DNA of 64,000 nt. Origin: Maribacter polysaccharolyticus. GTDB taxonomy: Bacteria > Bacteroidota > Bacteroidia > Flavobacteriales > Flavobacteriaceae. A model generated the notes under the pieces. It had not been told where the DNA came from and made no database searches. It saw only the letters and a list, made by a program, of their open reading frames with translations. The stretch lies in NCBI RefSeq assembly GCF_028882255.1, contig NZ_JARBUY010000002.1, positions 836,663 to 900,662 on the forward strand. Reading direction: 5' to 3'. A program made the position numbers and the translations under genes. Positions 17,469 through 25,903 of the stretch are shown in pieces (position 1 is the stretch's first letter; every line of letters starts with the position of its first letter).

Positions 17469-18035
17469 ATGAAACCCGAAAAAGGAGAAACCGACCTCAT
17501 AAAAAAATTAAAGAATCCAAAGCAAAAAAATAAAGCCTTCGAGGATTTGCTTGATGCATATCAAGAACGACTCTATTGGCATATCCGGAAAATTGTCCTG
17601 ACTCACGATAATGCCAATGATGTACTTCAAAACACCTTCGTTAGAGTTTATAATGGCATTGGGAATTTCAAAGGGAACAGTACACTACACACTTGGATGT
17701 TTCGGATTGCATTCAATGAATCCATCCGGTTTTTGGAAAAGAACAAAATAAAACCGGCTTTTAACCAAAATGGGGACAATAACGATTACCTCAATAATTT
17801 AACCCAGGATGCCTATTTTGATGGAGAAGAGGTACAGTTAAAACTTCATGCTATTATTTCCCGTCTATCGGAAAAACAACAACGGGTATTCCAAATGAAA
17901 TATTTTGATGATTTGAGCTTTCATGAAATATCAGAAATATTGGATGTAAGCGAGAACACCTTAAAATCGTCCTATTACAGTGCTGTAAAAACAATCGAAA
18001 AGGAAATTGTTTGCGATACGATACAAACTAATTGA
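17469..18035 (+). CDS. ECF-type RNA polymerase sigma factor
   Basis: 188 aa. Region 2 includes AFEDLLDAYQERLYWHI and the −10 recognition stretch LHTWMFRIAFNESIRFL. Region 4 is a helix-turn-helix: RLSEKQQRVFQMKYFDDLSF then HEISEILDVSENTLKS. A likely first gene of a four-gene unit with a one-TM protein, a secreted Gln-rich protein and a barrel-like protein, which suggests an envelope-stress response. No FecR-like anti-sigma or TonB receptor is adjacent, so it is not the classic FecI arrangement. Confidence 0.93.
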   Translation: MKPEKGETDLIKKLKNPKQKNKAFEDLLDAYQERLYWHIRKIVLTHDNANDVLQNTFVRVYNGIGNFKGNSTLHTWMFRIAFNESIRFLEKNKIKPAFNQNGDNNDYLNNLTQDAYFDGEEVQLKLHAIISRLSEKQQRVFQMKYFDDLSFHEISEILDVSENTLKSSYYSAVKTIEKEIVCDTIQTN

Positions 18036-18059
18036 AAATAAAAAGGTCTAATATATACC

Positions 18060-18611
18060 ATGGCAAAGAAGAATAAAAAAAGTAAGAACCCAATTGGGCA
18101 ATACCGAAAAGGCTTTTTAAATGATGATATCGATAAAAAAGGACTTGCCCAAGAGCATAAAGAGTATCTAGGGATGGATATTCCCGATAACTATTTCTCA
18201 ATATCCAAAAACGATATTTTAAAAAGTATACCAATGGAAAAAGAACAAAAAAGAACCGTGTTTGGGCTAAGACCAATGATAGCCTATCCGATCGCAGCTT
18301 CAATTGTTTTACTAATAGGTTTTATGATTTGGCTGCAAAATGACCCATCAACCATTGAACCACAAACTGTAAATGTTGAGCAAATGAATTCAATGGATTT
18401 ATATTCCGATGATTTCTTGGTTTCCTCACTTCTTATAGATGATGCGGATATGGATGGTTTTATGGATGATTATATCCTTAACGAAATAATCGTTGAAGCA
18501 GAACTATCAGAACAACAGCTGGAAAATATATTCATCAATTCTCTTTTTGTGGAAGATTCGATGATAAATGGATACATCGATAAAAGCCTGATTGAAAATG
18601 TCGTTTTATAA
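18060..18611 (+). CDS. single-pass membrane protein, possible anti-sigma factor
   Basis: 183 aa. Basic cytoplasmic N-terminal segment (MAKKNKKSKN…, residues 1–72), one TM helix at about 73–93 (MIAYPIAASIVLLIGFMIW), and an acidic Asp/Glu/Met-rich periplasmic domain. Located 24 bases after the ECF sigma factor. Topology and position match membrane anti-sigma factors, but no zinc HxxxCxxC or FecR motif is visible, so this is inference from context. The periplasmic tail repeats short acidic DDADMDG-like segments. Confidence 0.75.
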   Translation: MAKKNKKSKNPIGQYRKGFLNDDIDKKGLAQEHKEYLGMDIPDNYFSISKNDILKSIPMEKEQKRTVFGLRPMIAYPIAASIVLLIGFMIWLQNDPSTIEPQTVNVEQMNSMDLYSDDFLVSSLLIDDADMDGFMDDYILNEIIVEAELSEQQLENIFINSLFVEDSMINGYIDKSLIENVVL

Positions 18612-18683
18612 TATTCAAAACAAACTTTATTGAACTTATTGGTTCTAACGATAAAAAGCACCTAACAATATAAAATTATAATC

Positions 18684-19199
18684 ATGAAAACAACAGTAAA
18701 AACATTAATCGCACTTTTTGGTTTCGCAATGCTTTTAACTTCAGGGAGTTTTCTATTTGCACAGGAAACCGATTTTGGTCCGATCATGGAGCAGTTATCT
18801 ACACAACAGCAGGAAATGCTAAGAACACAACGTCAATTAATGTTACAAAATCGCGAACAACTTAGAGCAACCTTGACAGATCAACAGTTGGCCATTTTGC
18901 AAGATCAAACCCAAACTAGGGAACAAATAAGATTACGTTTAATGGAATCTTTTTCCGATGAGCAAAACCAATTATGTGAAAATCAAGAAAATCAATTACG
19001 GGAAGTAAGAAATCAATTCAGACAATCCTTAACCGAGGAGCAACGTCAAATGTTACGGGAACGTGTACAACAAAACAGACAATCCAGCGGTCAAGGTGAA
19101 ATAAGAAACCAGAAGGGCTTTGGCGGTGATGGCGAACGGGTAAGAAATGGACAAGGTACTGGCAGTGGAAACGGGAACGGAAGTGGAGGAGGAAATTAA
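18684..19199 (+). CDS. secreted Gln/Glu/Arg-rich helical protein
   Basis: 171 aa. Signal peptide ending at LFAQ (about residue 26). The mature part is a long predicted helix or coiled coil dominated by Gln, Glu, Arg and Leu (residues 35–140), with repeated LTDQQ, TEEQRQ and DEQNQ units. This resembles the LTxxQ composition of Spy/CpxP periplasmic chaperones, although the fold cannot be proven. The C-terminus is a Gly/Asn/Ser tail (GTGSGNGNGSGGGN). Downstream of the sigma factor operon, it may be an envelope-stress effector. Confidence 0.75.
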   Translation: MKTTVKTLIALFGFAMLLTSGSFLFAQETDFGPIMEQLSTQQQEMLRTQRQLMLQNREQLRATLTDQQLAILQDQTQTREQIRLRLMESFSDEQNQLCENQENQLREVRNQFRQSLTEEQRQMLRERVQQNRQSSGQGEIRNQKGFGGDGERVRNGQGTGSGNGNGSGGGN

Positions 19200-19212
19200 A
19201 TTCGGCTAAAAG

Positions 19213-20118
19213 ATGAAACTTCATCGTTCCAAATCCGCCAAAGGATTACTAGCAATTTGGTTGCTGCTGTTTACAGTGGCAACCTCTGATTCATTATATG
19301 CACAAGAACCGGAAGAAGATGAAATCGATTTACTTTTGGATGATCTATTCTTTAACGAACAACAATTCATAGATGACATTTTAAACTCATTCAACACCTA
19401 TAATTTCATTTACGCAAACACATCGTTTTATAATAATACGTTTTTCTCAGGGCGAGATTCCGGCATCGACCAATTCAGTATCGTTCCGCAATTATCCTAT
19501 TATGATTCTTCGGGATTCAATGTGAGTGTTTCCGGGATTTTTTATGAAACCTTTAAGCCTAATTGGGATTATACCACGGTGTCTGTTGGCTATTTTAACA
19601 CCTTGGGTAAAGAAAAACAGGTTACCTATAATGCTGGATATACCCGATTTTTTTATTCAGATGGTTGGGACACTTTTACAAACTCGTTAAGTTTAAGTCT
19701 GGGATTACGAACCCAAAAACGAACTTTAGGTACAAAACTGGGTATTTCCTATTTGTTTGGGTCTGATGGATCTTTACAGATTACATCACAGACGTATGCC
19801 CATATTACGATTGCGAGACAAAAAAAGTCAGTGTTGAAATTCAATCCCAAACTTAACTTCCTGATCGCACAACAAACGATCGCATTAGAGCAATTGAACA
19901 CCCAAGACACAGATCAATCTACCGAAATCATCTTTAATGATATATTCGATTTACTAAATACACAAATAAACCTACCCTTAACACTGTCTACCAAGTCATG
20001 GGATTTTGAAGTAGGATATAATATTAATATTCCCTCTCCTGTAGAATCTGAAACTAAATTGAAAACAACCGGTTTTTTTAACCTTTCCGTCGGTTATTTG
20101 ATTGATTTGGATAGGTAG
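19213..20118 (+). CDS. putative outer-membrane β-barrel protein
   Basis: 301 aa. Signal peptide to about residue 30 (…LYAQEPEED). After an acidic segment the protein is a run of alternating hydrophobic/polar β-strands with many Tyr/Phe/Asn (FNVSVSGIFYETF, TTVSVGYFNTL, QVTYNAGYTRFFY), ending in a strand-like FFNLSVGYLIDLDR. That pattern suits a small barrel of about 10–12 strands. It starts 14 bases after the Gln-rich secreted protein and is the last gene before a long gap. No named family recognised. Confidence 0.75.
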   Translation: MKLHRSKSAKGLLAIWLLLFTVATSDSLYAQEPEEDEIDLLLDDLFFNEQQFIDDILNSFNTYNFIYANTSFYNNTFFSGRDSGIDQFSIVPQLSYYDSSGFNVSVSGIFYETFKPNWDYTTVSVGYFNTLGKEKQVTYNAGYTRFFYSDGWDTFTNSLSLSLGLRTQKRTLGTKLGISYLFGSDGSLQITSQTYAHITIARQKKSVLKFNPKLNFLIAQQTIALEQLNTQDTDQSTEIIFNDIFDLLNTQINLPLTLSTKSWDFEVGYNINIPSPVESETKLKTTGFFNLSVGYLIDLDR

Positions 20119-20347
20119 GGCAATTGATCCGGTTTCTATGAAACAAGGTATATGAACCATGACAAGTCCTGTGTTAATACTATTGGGTCACCGCCTAGGG
20201 GTATTACCGGTCGAAGAGTATTAAGCCCCTAAACTTTCCATTCTAAAGGCCTATCGATAATTTTAGTGGTTGCCGATCCAGGCTCCCGTTCAGAAATTCC
20301 CGATCTTTCGAAAACCTATAATGAGTTCGGCAATTCCCTAAAATAAA

Positions 20348-20369
20348 AAACCCACCGAGAGGTGGGTTT
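20348..20369. terminator. bidirectional rho-independent terminator
   Basis: Perfect 9-bp stem AAACCCACC / GGTGGGTTT with a GAGA loop. On the plus strand it is followed by AGTTTTTT and on the minus strand by TTTATTTT, so it can stop transcription from both sides. It lies directly beyond the 3' end of the tRNA-like remnant on the minus strand, as a tRNA terminator would. Confidence 0.85.
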
Positions 20370-20377
20370 AGTTTTTT

Positions 20378-20489
20378 GTGACCTGGCTGGGGCTCGAACC
20401 TCATGTGCTCATCCCAGTCAGAGTGGGGTATTTGCTAATGTTCACGTTTCATGTTGACGATTTGTGAACTTTTATGATGTAAATTATGT
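20378..20489. repeat. tRNA-3'-end-like repeat element, copy B
   Basis: Read on the minus strand, GGTTCGAGCCCCAGCCAGG then TCACA is a T-loop (TTCGAGC), T-stem 3' side and acceptor 3' side of a tRNA; the 5' T-stem no longer pairs, so only the 3' part is retained. CATGTTGACGATTTGTGA at 20450–20467, followed by TTTTATGATGTAA, matches copy A (4822) with almost the same internal spacing. The two copies are direct repeats about 15.6 kb apart. Likely an integration-site remnant at the edge of mobile DNA (inference). Confidence 0.6.
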
Positions 20490-20988
20490 CAAAGTAACTT
20501 TCGTTGTGCAAATATAATATTTCGAAATCTTAATTTTAAATAGAGACCATTTTTAATTAATTGAAGTTATGTACTAAAACCCACTCAGCACATTTCCCTA
20601 CATTCCGCAAAACGCTACATTCCGGGAAAAGAGCTTCCCTACAAAGGTCTTGGACACAATCCCCAATTTCGACTTTCCTTTCCGTTAAACCTTCCCGATG
20701 CTCTGGGAAGGAACACTTCATTCCCGAGCCGAAATCGTGAATAGCGTCCGCCAAATCGGAATTCCATTATTCATTTGTTACCGCTTCCTATGCTTTAATA
20801 CTTCACGTAAGCCTTTAGACCCACTTCCGCACCCTCACTGCCCAACCTTTTTTTGACAGCAAAACAACAACATTCATTTTTGGACGGCGGCATAAACCGC
20901 TCTCGTTGCACTTCACTTTTTATACGCCTTACCAAACCTGAATATTGAACCACACCAAGCAACAAAAAAAGGTAACAGCGAGGGCGCT

Positions 20989-21162
20989 ATGGGAAGTAAA
21001 TCTAAAATGAATCTTATGAAATCGTACAAAAACATCAAAAAGGAAGCGGAACCAAAGAAAACAAAAAAGGAAAACGCTCAAGATATAATAAGTAAATCAC
21101 TTCAAAAAAATAGAAACGCAAACTGTCTGAATGGTTCAGATAGTATTTTAATCAATTTTTAA
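20989..21162 (+). CDS. possible small Lys-rich protein upstream of ssb
   Basis: 57 aa from ATG 20989 (MGSKSKMNLMKSYKN), with a second in-frame ATG at 21007. The product is strongly basic (KKEAEPKKTKKENAQ) and ends 10 bases before the ssb ATG. Nothing recognisable. Its length and position make it a candidate leader gene of the conjugation module, but it could be a chance frame. Confidence 0.35.
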   Translation: MGSKSKMNLMKSYKNIKKEAEPKKTKKENAQDIISKSLQKNRNANCLNGSDSILINF

Positions 21163-21172
21163 ATATTTTATC

Positions 21173-21529
21173 ATGAGTACTTTAAAAAATCACGTACAGT
21201 TAATTGGAAACGTTGGACAAGAACCAACCATTACAAATCTTGAAAGCGGTAAGAAAGTCGCCCGTTTTTCATTGGCAACAAACGAGTATTACAAAGATGC
21301 CAAAGGCGAAAAAACACAGACTACAGATTGGCACACCGTCGTAGCCTGGGGCAAGACTGCTGAAATTATTGAAAAATATGTAGTCAAGGGAAAAGAAGTA
21401 GGAGTAACAGGCAAACTTAGAACCCGGACCTATACTACCGATGACGGTAACCAACGCTATGTAACCGAAGTAGAGGCTAGTGAAATTCTTTTACTAGGAA
21501 CAAAGAACGGTAATAGTTCGACCGAGTAA
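21173..21529 (+). CDS. ssb: single-stranded DNA-binding protein of the mobile element
   Basis: 118 aa. OB-fold signature from the start: LKNHVQLIGNVGQEPTIT, RFSLATNEYY, TDWHTVVAWGKTAEIIEKYV, GKEVGVTGKLRTRTY and VTEVEASEILLL. It is short: the glycine-rich linker and the acidic DDxIPF tail of a chromosomal SSB are missing (it ends NGNSSTE), so it may not recruit the usual SSB partners. Typical of SSBs carried by conjugative elements, where they protect the transferred strand. Followed by its own terminator. Confidence 0.93.
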   Translation: MSTLKNHVQLIGNVGQEPTITNLESGKKVARFSLATNEYYKDAKGEKTQTTDWHTVVAWGKTAEIIEKYVVKGKEVGVTGKLRTRTYTTDDGNQRYVTEVEASEILLLGTKNGNSSTE

Positions 21530-21539
21530 CTCTAAAAAT

Positions 21540-21576
21540 AAAGAGGGCGCTCCACGAGAAAGTTTCGCCCTCTTTT
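21540..21576 (+). terminator. rho-independent terminator after ssb
   Basis: Stem AAAGAGGGCG … CGCCCTCTTTT, 10 bp, with a 16-base loop, 11 bases after the ssb stop and ending in a short T tract. Confidence 0.8.
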
Positions 21577-21603
21577 ACATTATTAATCTCTAAGAAAATA
21601 ACA

Positions 21604-21984
21604 ATGAAAGCACAAGTTAAAGAAATACTAGAAGGCTTACAACATTTCCACGGATCAGAAACGATTTTTCAGATACCCCTCACTAGAACGCGATACACCA
21701 ACGGAATTAAATATTTGGCTTCGGTCGCGGACTGTTATTGGCTGATTACAGATGCTTCGGTAATCGCCAAAAATTTGATGGATAAAAGCTATTTTATTAC
21801 CATTGATTTTAAACGGCTTTCCATGGAAGAACAGGATGCCATGGGTCATGAAGCAGTCATTATCTATAGTGACGGAAACGACAATGTATTGGAAAAACAC
21901 AAATACGATTTTACCGATTTTCCCCTGGATGAATTGCGTTTGTTTTTCGTGGATAACACCTTAATGCTTCCCAATGAATATTAA
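21604..21984 (+). CDS. DUF6876-like protein of conjugative elements
   Basis: 126 aa, acidic and soluble. Motifs such as YTNGIKYLA, DCYWLITDASVI and DELRLFFVDNTLMLPNEY match my memory of the DUF6876 family found on Bacteroidetes conjugative elements next to ssb and mobilization genes; no biochemical role is known. Its 3' end overlaps the next start by 11 bases, so the two are coupled. Confidence 0.75.
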   Translation: MKAQVKEILEGLQHFHGSETIFQIPLTRTRYTNGIKYLASVADCYWLITDASVIAKNLMDKSYFITIDFKRLSMEEQDAMGHEAVIIYSDGNDNVLEKHKYDFTDFPLDELRLFFVDNTLMLPNEY

Positions 21985-22192
21985 TTTGGATATACCGTTT
22001 CGTCTCAACTTCAATAATTTGGATGGAGAGACCCAAGAAAAACTCATGCAACAATCTAGACATGAAGTAGAACAAAAATGTGGTGCGGATATTAAAGTCT
22101 ATGCGAGGGAAAATCATCTGGACTACGAAACTCTGTTGGAAGAGGAAGCTATTAAAAATCTGTATAACCATAAGTTCAAGTTTACAGTTTAG
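21974..22192 (+). CDS. small hypothetical protein
   Basis: 72 aa, starting inside the end of the DUF6876-like gene. Charged and helical (EETQEKLMQQSRHEVEQ), no membrane segment, no family recognised. Overlap with the preceding gene and a normal Asx/Glu-rich composition favour a real coding region. Probably part of the element's accessory operon. Confidence 0.55.
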   Translation: MNINLDIPFRLNFNNLDGETQEKLMQQSRHEVEQKCGADIKVYARENHLDYETLLEEEAIKNLYNHKFKFTV

Positions 22193-22605
22193 CATTAATA
22201 TATACTCATTAAGAACCTTTGAATTTTCAAGCGTTTTTTTATTCCCTTTTTTCAAAAAATCAGTATCTTTAATATCTTGAAATCCAGTACGGATTTTAAC
22301 AGTATGCCTGTCCAATATTTTGACTTTCGCTGACAGGCTTACCCATCTAGTTTGATTTAATAGGAATTTGTTGTTCCCAAAAAAGTAATTGGCCGACTAC
22401 CAATGTGCAGAAGTTTTCAGTTCGCTGACGCGAACGAAAAGGAATAGCAAGAGGGCAACACGCTATCGCGACGTTGCGTGGATATATTGGAATTAAAATA
22501 TTGTAAATCAATACTTTAAGTCAATATAAAAAACCGTATGTCAATGGGTTTTGCAGCAAACAGCTCCGAATCCCCCATAAACAGGTATTTTTTTGCAGCA
22601 AATAC
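22193..22605 (+). promoter_or_regulatory. candidate transfer origin region upstream of mobilization genes
   Basis: A 413-base gap directly before the BfmA/BtgA-like gene. It holds the hairpin TTCGC-TGAC-GCGAA (22421–22434), the inverted repeat GCAAC … GTTGC (22455–22459 / 22473–22477) in a GC-rich island, and two exact copies of TTTTGCAGCAAA (22549 and 22591), 42 bases apart, the second ending 3 bases before the ATG. Transfer origins of Bacteroidetes elements commonly lie next to their mob genes, so this is the best oriT candidate here. Nothing else coding is evident. Confidence 0.5.
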
Positions 22606-23160
22606 ATGGAAGAGTACTCAAAATATAATTTTTCGGCCATCAATGTCAAAAAGGACATCGCTTCAAGATTTAGGGATTTTTCAAAACAGATTTCTAAATC
22701 CAATACAGAGGCATTGGAGGCCATGCTGAACTTTTTTGACTGGAACGATCTTTCCCCGCATGACAATTTGGGAGTCAGGAACGATGGTACAAAGAAACGG
22801 ATCAACGCCCTAATAGCGATTGTCAAGAATATTGAAAAGAACGGTATAAACCCGACCAAGGCGATGATGCAATTGCTGTTCGAACAGGTCCCACCCAAAG
22901 ATGAAGAGCCCGATCTCATAGAAATCGGCCCCCAAGAAACCGTATCGGATATGCATTTTCAAGATGCGATGGAAGCGATCGAACTACGAAAGGAAAGGAA
23001 CAACCTCAAAAACGAATTGGAGGAAACCCGGAAAAAGTTCGGGGCATTTATTTTTGAAAGAGTAAAAGAAACCCGGACGGGTTTTGGGAAATCCAGATTG
23101 TATCTGGATATGAACCTGGAGGAATTCAGGGAACTGCAATCAAAATATAAAAATCAATAA
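22606..23160 (+). CDS. BfmA/BtgA-type mobilization accessory protein
   Basis: 184 aa. N-terminal part resembles the BfmA/BtgA mobilization family: YSKYNFSAINVKKDIASRFRDFSKQ, a likely ribbon-helix-helix-like DNA-binding region, then NTEALEAMLNFFDWNDLSP. The C-terminal half is a charged helix or coiled coil (ELRKERNNLKNELEETRKKF). Family role: binds oriT DNA and assists the relaxase in nicking. One base separates it from the relaxase gene. The TTTTGCAGCAAA repeats in front could be its binding sites (inference). Confidence 0.85.
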   Translation: MEEYSKYNFSAINVKKDIASRFRDFSKQISKSNTEALEAMLNFFDWNDLSPHDNLGVRNDGTKKRINALIAIVKNIEKNGINPTKAMMQLLFEQVPPKDEEPDLIEIGPQETVSDMHFQDAMEAIELRKERNNLKNELEETRKKFGAFIFERVKETRTGFGKSRLYLDMNLEEFRELQSKYKNQ

Positions 23161-23161
23161 T

Positions 23162-24187
23162 ATGTACATCAGTATTACCCGACAGCATATTGACCATACA
23201 TTTTCACAAAGTTCAGCGGATTTCGTTACGTATTTGGAAAAGGAAAATGAGGGAAGAACACCAGAGTTACAAGAACACTTTTTTGACCAAAACAATGACT
23301 TCGTCACTCCAGAAAAAGTGATCAAGGAAATCGATGGCAATACGGCCAAACTGAAAAGGAAGGAACCGAAATTCTATGCGATCACCATCAGTCCCAGTCA
23401 AAAGGAACTGAAAGCCATCAACAATGACCGGGAATTATTGAAAAAATATGTACGGGAAGTGATGAAGGATTATTCAGCTGCCTTTTATCGGAATCAGCCC
23501 GTACCTGTGAACAGTCTCAAGTATTATGCGAAAATTGAGTATGAACGGACCTATAAAGGCTTTGATAGGGAAGTTAAGGAGAACCGGGTATATAAAGCAC
23601 AAATAGCTAAACTGGAGCATGATATCCGGAAAACACGACGGGGTGAGATGGTAGGTAATGTGCAAAACCTTCAACGGCAGGTTGACAAACTTAAAAAAGG
23701 AATTCCACATCGCCTCAATGGCAAGGCCATCGAACAGGGAATGAAAAAGCCTGGGCTACAGACCCACATCCATATTATCATGAGCCGTAAGGACGTGACC
23801 AATAGATATAGCCTTTCCCCCGGAAGTAAGTATATGGAATCGGAATCCCTCTTAAATGGGAAAAAGGTCAAGCGAGGGTTTAATCGGGACCAATTTTTCG
23901 AGAACGCTGAAAAGACCTTTGACAGACTCTTTACTTACAATCGGAACTTTGTGGAAACCTATACCGCACGAAAGACCTATATCAAAAATCCACATGCCTA
24001 CTTTGCCCGTTTATTGAAACTTCCCATTAACGAGCGAAGTGCGGCATTCCAACTATTGGGGAAGACCGGAGTAACCGTTCCCATGCTGAACATTCCCAAA
24101 GGCAAGGTCGATTTGGCCCTTAAGACCATCAAACAGTTTAAAAAAGCCTTGAAGGTGGCCAAGAATGCATCTTCTATCGGAATCTAA
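23162..24187 (+). CDS. BtgB-type relaxase/mobilization protein (DUF5712-like)
   Basis: 341 aa. Starts YISITRQHIDHTFSQ; the metal-binding histidine motif of relaxases is visible as LQTHIHIIMSRKD (HxH), and SPGSKYMESESLL follows. The C-terminal part is basic (QFKKALKVAKNAS). Resembles clindamycin-resistance transfer factor BtgB. It should nick oriT and lead the strand into the conjugation channel. Follows BfmA by one base and precedes the coupling protein by 20 bases: the classic relaxosome-plus-coupling order. Confidence 0.85.
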   Translation: MYISITRQHIDHTFSQSSADFVTYLEKENEGRTPELQEHFFDQNNDFVTPEKVIKEIDGNTAKLKRKEPKFYAITISPSQKELKAINNDRELLKKYVREVMKDYSAAFYRNQPVPVNSLKYYAKIEYERTYKGFDREVKENRVYKAQIAKLEHDIRKTRRGEMVGNVQNLQRQVDKLKKGIPHRLNGKAIEQGMKKPGLQTHIHIIMSRKDVTNRYSLSPGSKYMESESLLNGKKVKRGFNRDQFFENAEKTFDRLFTYNRNFVETYTARKTYIKNPHAYFARLLKLPINERSAAFQLLGKTGVTVPMLNIPKGKVDLALKTIKQFKKALKVAKNASSIGI

Positions 24188-24207
24188 ATTGATCGAGAAC
24201 ACCAGCT

Positions 24208-25803
24208 ATGGATACCAATACAATGGCAATACTTTTTATAGGATATCCCATGGTCTTGATTGTCTTTTTGGGTAGCTATCGGTGGACCGGTTTCGGCTTT
24301 GGTATCAACTCCTTCTTTGTCCTTTCCCTAGGGGTAGGGAGCTATTTTATTTGGGATGGACACCTACTGCAGATTTCATTGTATGGGCTCCTGCCTTTAC
24401 AGGTCATTAATACCCTATTTTATATGATGCAGACTTTTGGGCAGGAGCTATCCACAACGGTTAAAAAGTACCATGTAAGATTGTCGACCCGGGGCAGGGC
24501 ACTGCCTATGCGAAATATTCGTCGTGGTGTTTCCATCATTGGCTCAGCGGGCAGTGGCAAAACGGAATCGGTTGTTTACCCTCTGTTGAAACACTTTTAC
24601 AAAAACAGATTCTGTGGGGTGATCTATGACTACAAGCATTTTGAGATTACGGAAATGGCTTACCCCCTGTTTGAAAAAGGCGAAGTATCGTTTCATATTA
24701 TCTCGTTCGACGACATCTATGCCAAGGTAAACCCCATAGCACCACGGTATATGGAGGACGAGGAAAGCGTGAACGAAGTCTCCAGGGTGCTCTTGGAAAA
24801 CCTGTTGGAACAAAGGGAGTCCATTGCCATGGGCTCCTCCAAATTCTTCAACGATGCCGTTGAGGGGCTGTTGGGCGGGATGATATGGAAATTGAAGACC
24901 GACCATTCCGAACTTTGCACACTGCCCCATCTCATTGCCATCTACCAATATTTAGGGACCAAGAACCTGATTGCTTGGTTAAGCTCGAACCTGACGGCAA
25001 AAGCGATGGCCGACGCCTTTATCTCTGGAAAGGATTCGGAACGCCAGACCGCCGGGGTGATGGGTACCTTGGCCAACGCCTTTAAAAAAATAAGTACCCG
25101 GCGTATCTTTATGGTGCTTTCGGCAGATGAAATACTTTTGGATATCAACAATCCCAATCATCCTTCCGTGGTATCCGTCGTGAACAATCCCAAATACGAA
25201 ACAGCTTATTCTCCGGTGATAGCCACCATCTTACATACAATTACGAAGCAAATGAGTGTCCGAAACAGAAAATCGTCATTCGTGCTCATGGAAGAAGCAC
25301 CTACGATCCGTTTACTGAATATGCATCGAATCCCGGCCACTTTGAGGAGTTATGATATTGCCACGGTATATGTGCTACAGGATAAGATTCAAAATGATAT
25401 GACCTATGGGGACAAGGCCAGTCGGGCCATACTGAGCAACCTTTCCTATCAATTTTTCGGAAAGGCCAACGACCCTGATACGGCCAAATACTATGAACGC
25501 TTTTTTGAGATCATCAAAAAGCCAACCATAAGTATCAGTAAGAGCAGCAATTGGAATTTTGATTCCAGGATTACCAAAGGGGAGAGGGAGGTGAGTAAAA
25601 TCCGTTCGGATGTGTTTTTTAGGTTGAAACAAGGGGAATTCGTAGCCTTTGCGGACGGAAGAGAACGAAAAGTAAGATTTCCGATCCCACATATCAAAAG
25701 GGCCCTGCCCGAACCAAAATATACCTATAACGATGCCGAGATTCAGGCCAATTTTGAACGCATCCATTTGGAGGCCCGGCAGCTGTTCCGGTCGAAGTCA
25801 TAG
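24208..25803 (+). CDS. VirD4/TraG-type type IV coupling protein
   Basis: 531 aa. Two or three N-terminal TM segments (about 7–26, 33–50, 56–75), then the ATPase domain with Walker A GSAGSGKT at 112–119, Walker B region SSFVLMEEAP near 350, and the all-α relaxosome-contact region. It couples the relaxase–DNA complex to the mating channel at the inner membrane. It is shorter than many Bacteroidetes coupling proteins (often 600–670 aa), mainly because of a short N-terminal region. Last gene of the mobilization operon; the mating-pore genes lie further on in the opposite direction. Confidence 0.92.
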   Translation: MDTNTMAILFIGYPMVLIVFLGSYRWTGFGFGINSFFVLSLGVGSYFIWDGHLLQISLYGLLPLQVINTLFYMMQTFGQELSTTVKKYHVRLSTRGRALPMRNIRRGVSIIGSAGSGKTESVVYPLLKHFYKNRFCGVIYDYKHFEITEMAYPLFEKGEVSFHIISFDDIYAKVNPIAPRYMEDEESVNEVSRVLLENLLEQRESIAMGSSKFFNDAVEGLLGGMIWKLKTDHSELCTLPHLIAIYQYLGTKNLIAWLSSNLTAKAMADAFISGKDSERQTAGVMGTLANAFKKISTRRIFMVLSADEILLDINNPNHPSVVSVVNNPKYETAYSPVIATILHTITKQMSVRNRKSSFVLMEEAPTIRLLNMHRIPATLRSYDIATVYVLQDKIQNDMTYGDKASRAILSNLSYQFFGKANDPDTAKYYERFFEIIKKPTISISKSSNWNFDSRITKGEREVSKIRSDVFFRLKQGEFVAFADGRERKVRFPIPHIKRALPEPKYTYNDAEIQANFERIHLEARQLFRSKS

Positions 25804-25865
25804 GGTGGTAAAATGTTGATAAATAACAAATTACGAATAAAAGTTGTTTTTAAGTGATTACGGGA

Positions 25866-25880
25866 TTTCGTATCTTTAAG
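25866..25880 (+). promoter_or_regulatory. weak promoter-like box before the PLD gene
   Basis: TATCTTTA lies about 27–35 bases before the ATG at 25904, close to the TAnnTTTG consensus, with a T-rich stretch (TTGTTTTTAAG) some 20 bases further upstream. A weak match; start of transcription is not proven. Confidence 0.3.
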
Positions 25881-25903
25881 GGTTGGTCCAAAATCAAAAA
25901 ACT

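Larger units (their letters stand above)
20119..20988. other. intergenic boundary region with terminator and tRNA-like remnant
   Basis: About 870 bases. Contains a strong hairpin terminator (20348–20369), the tRNA-3'-end-like element copy B (20378–20489) and then AT-rich sequence. A 32-aa minus-strand frame (20795–20893, rich in Cys then KKRLGSEGAEVGLKAY) and a 65-aa minus-strand frame (20557–20754) are open but I cannot support either as genes. This is the apparent left edge of the conjugation module. Confidence 0.55.

Noticed and set aside
20557..20754. 65-aa minus-strand frame near the left edge of the conjugation module
   Set aside because: No recognisable motif and no adjacent partner; left as part of the boundary region.
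22080..22280. 66-aa plus-strand frame overlapping the small hypothetical gene
   Set aside because: Overlaps a better supported frame (21974–22192) and reads through the AT-rich spacer.
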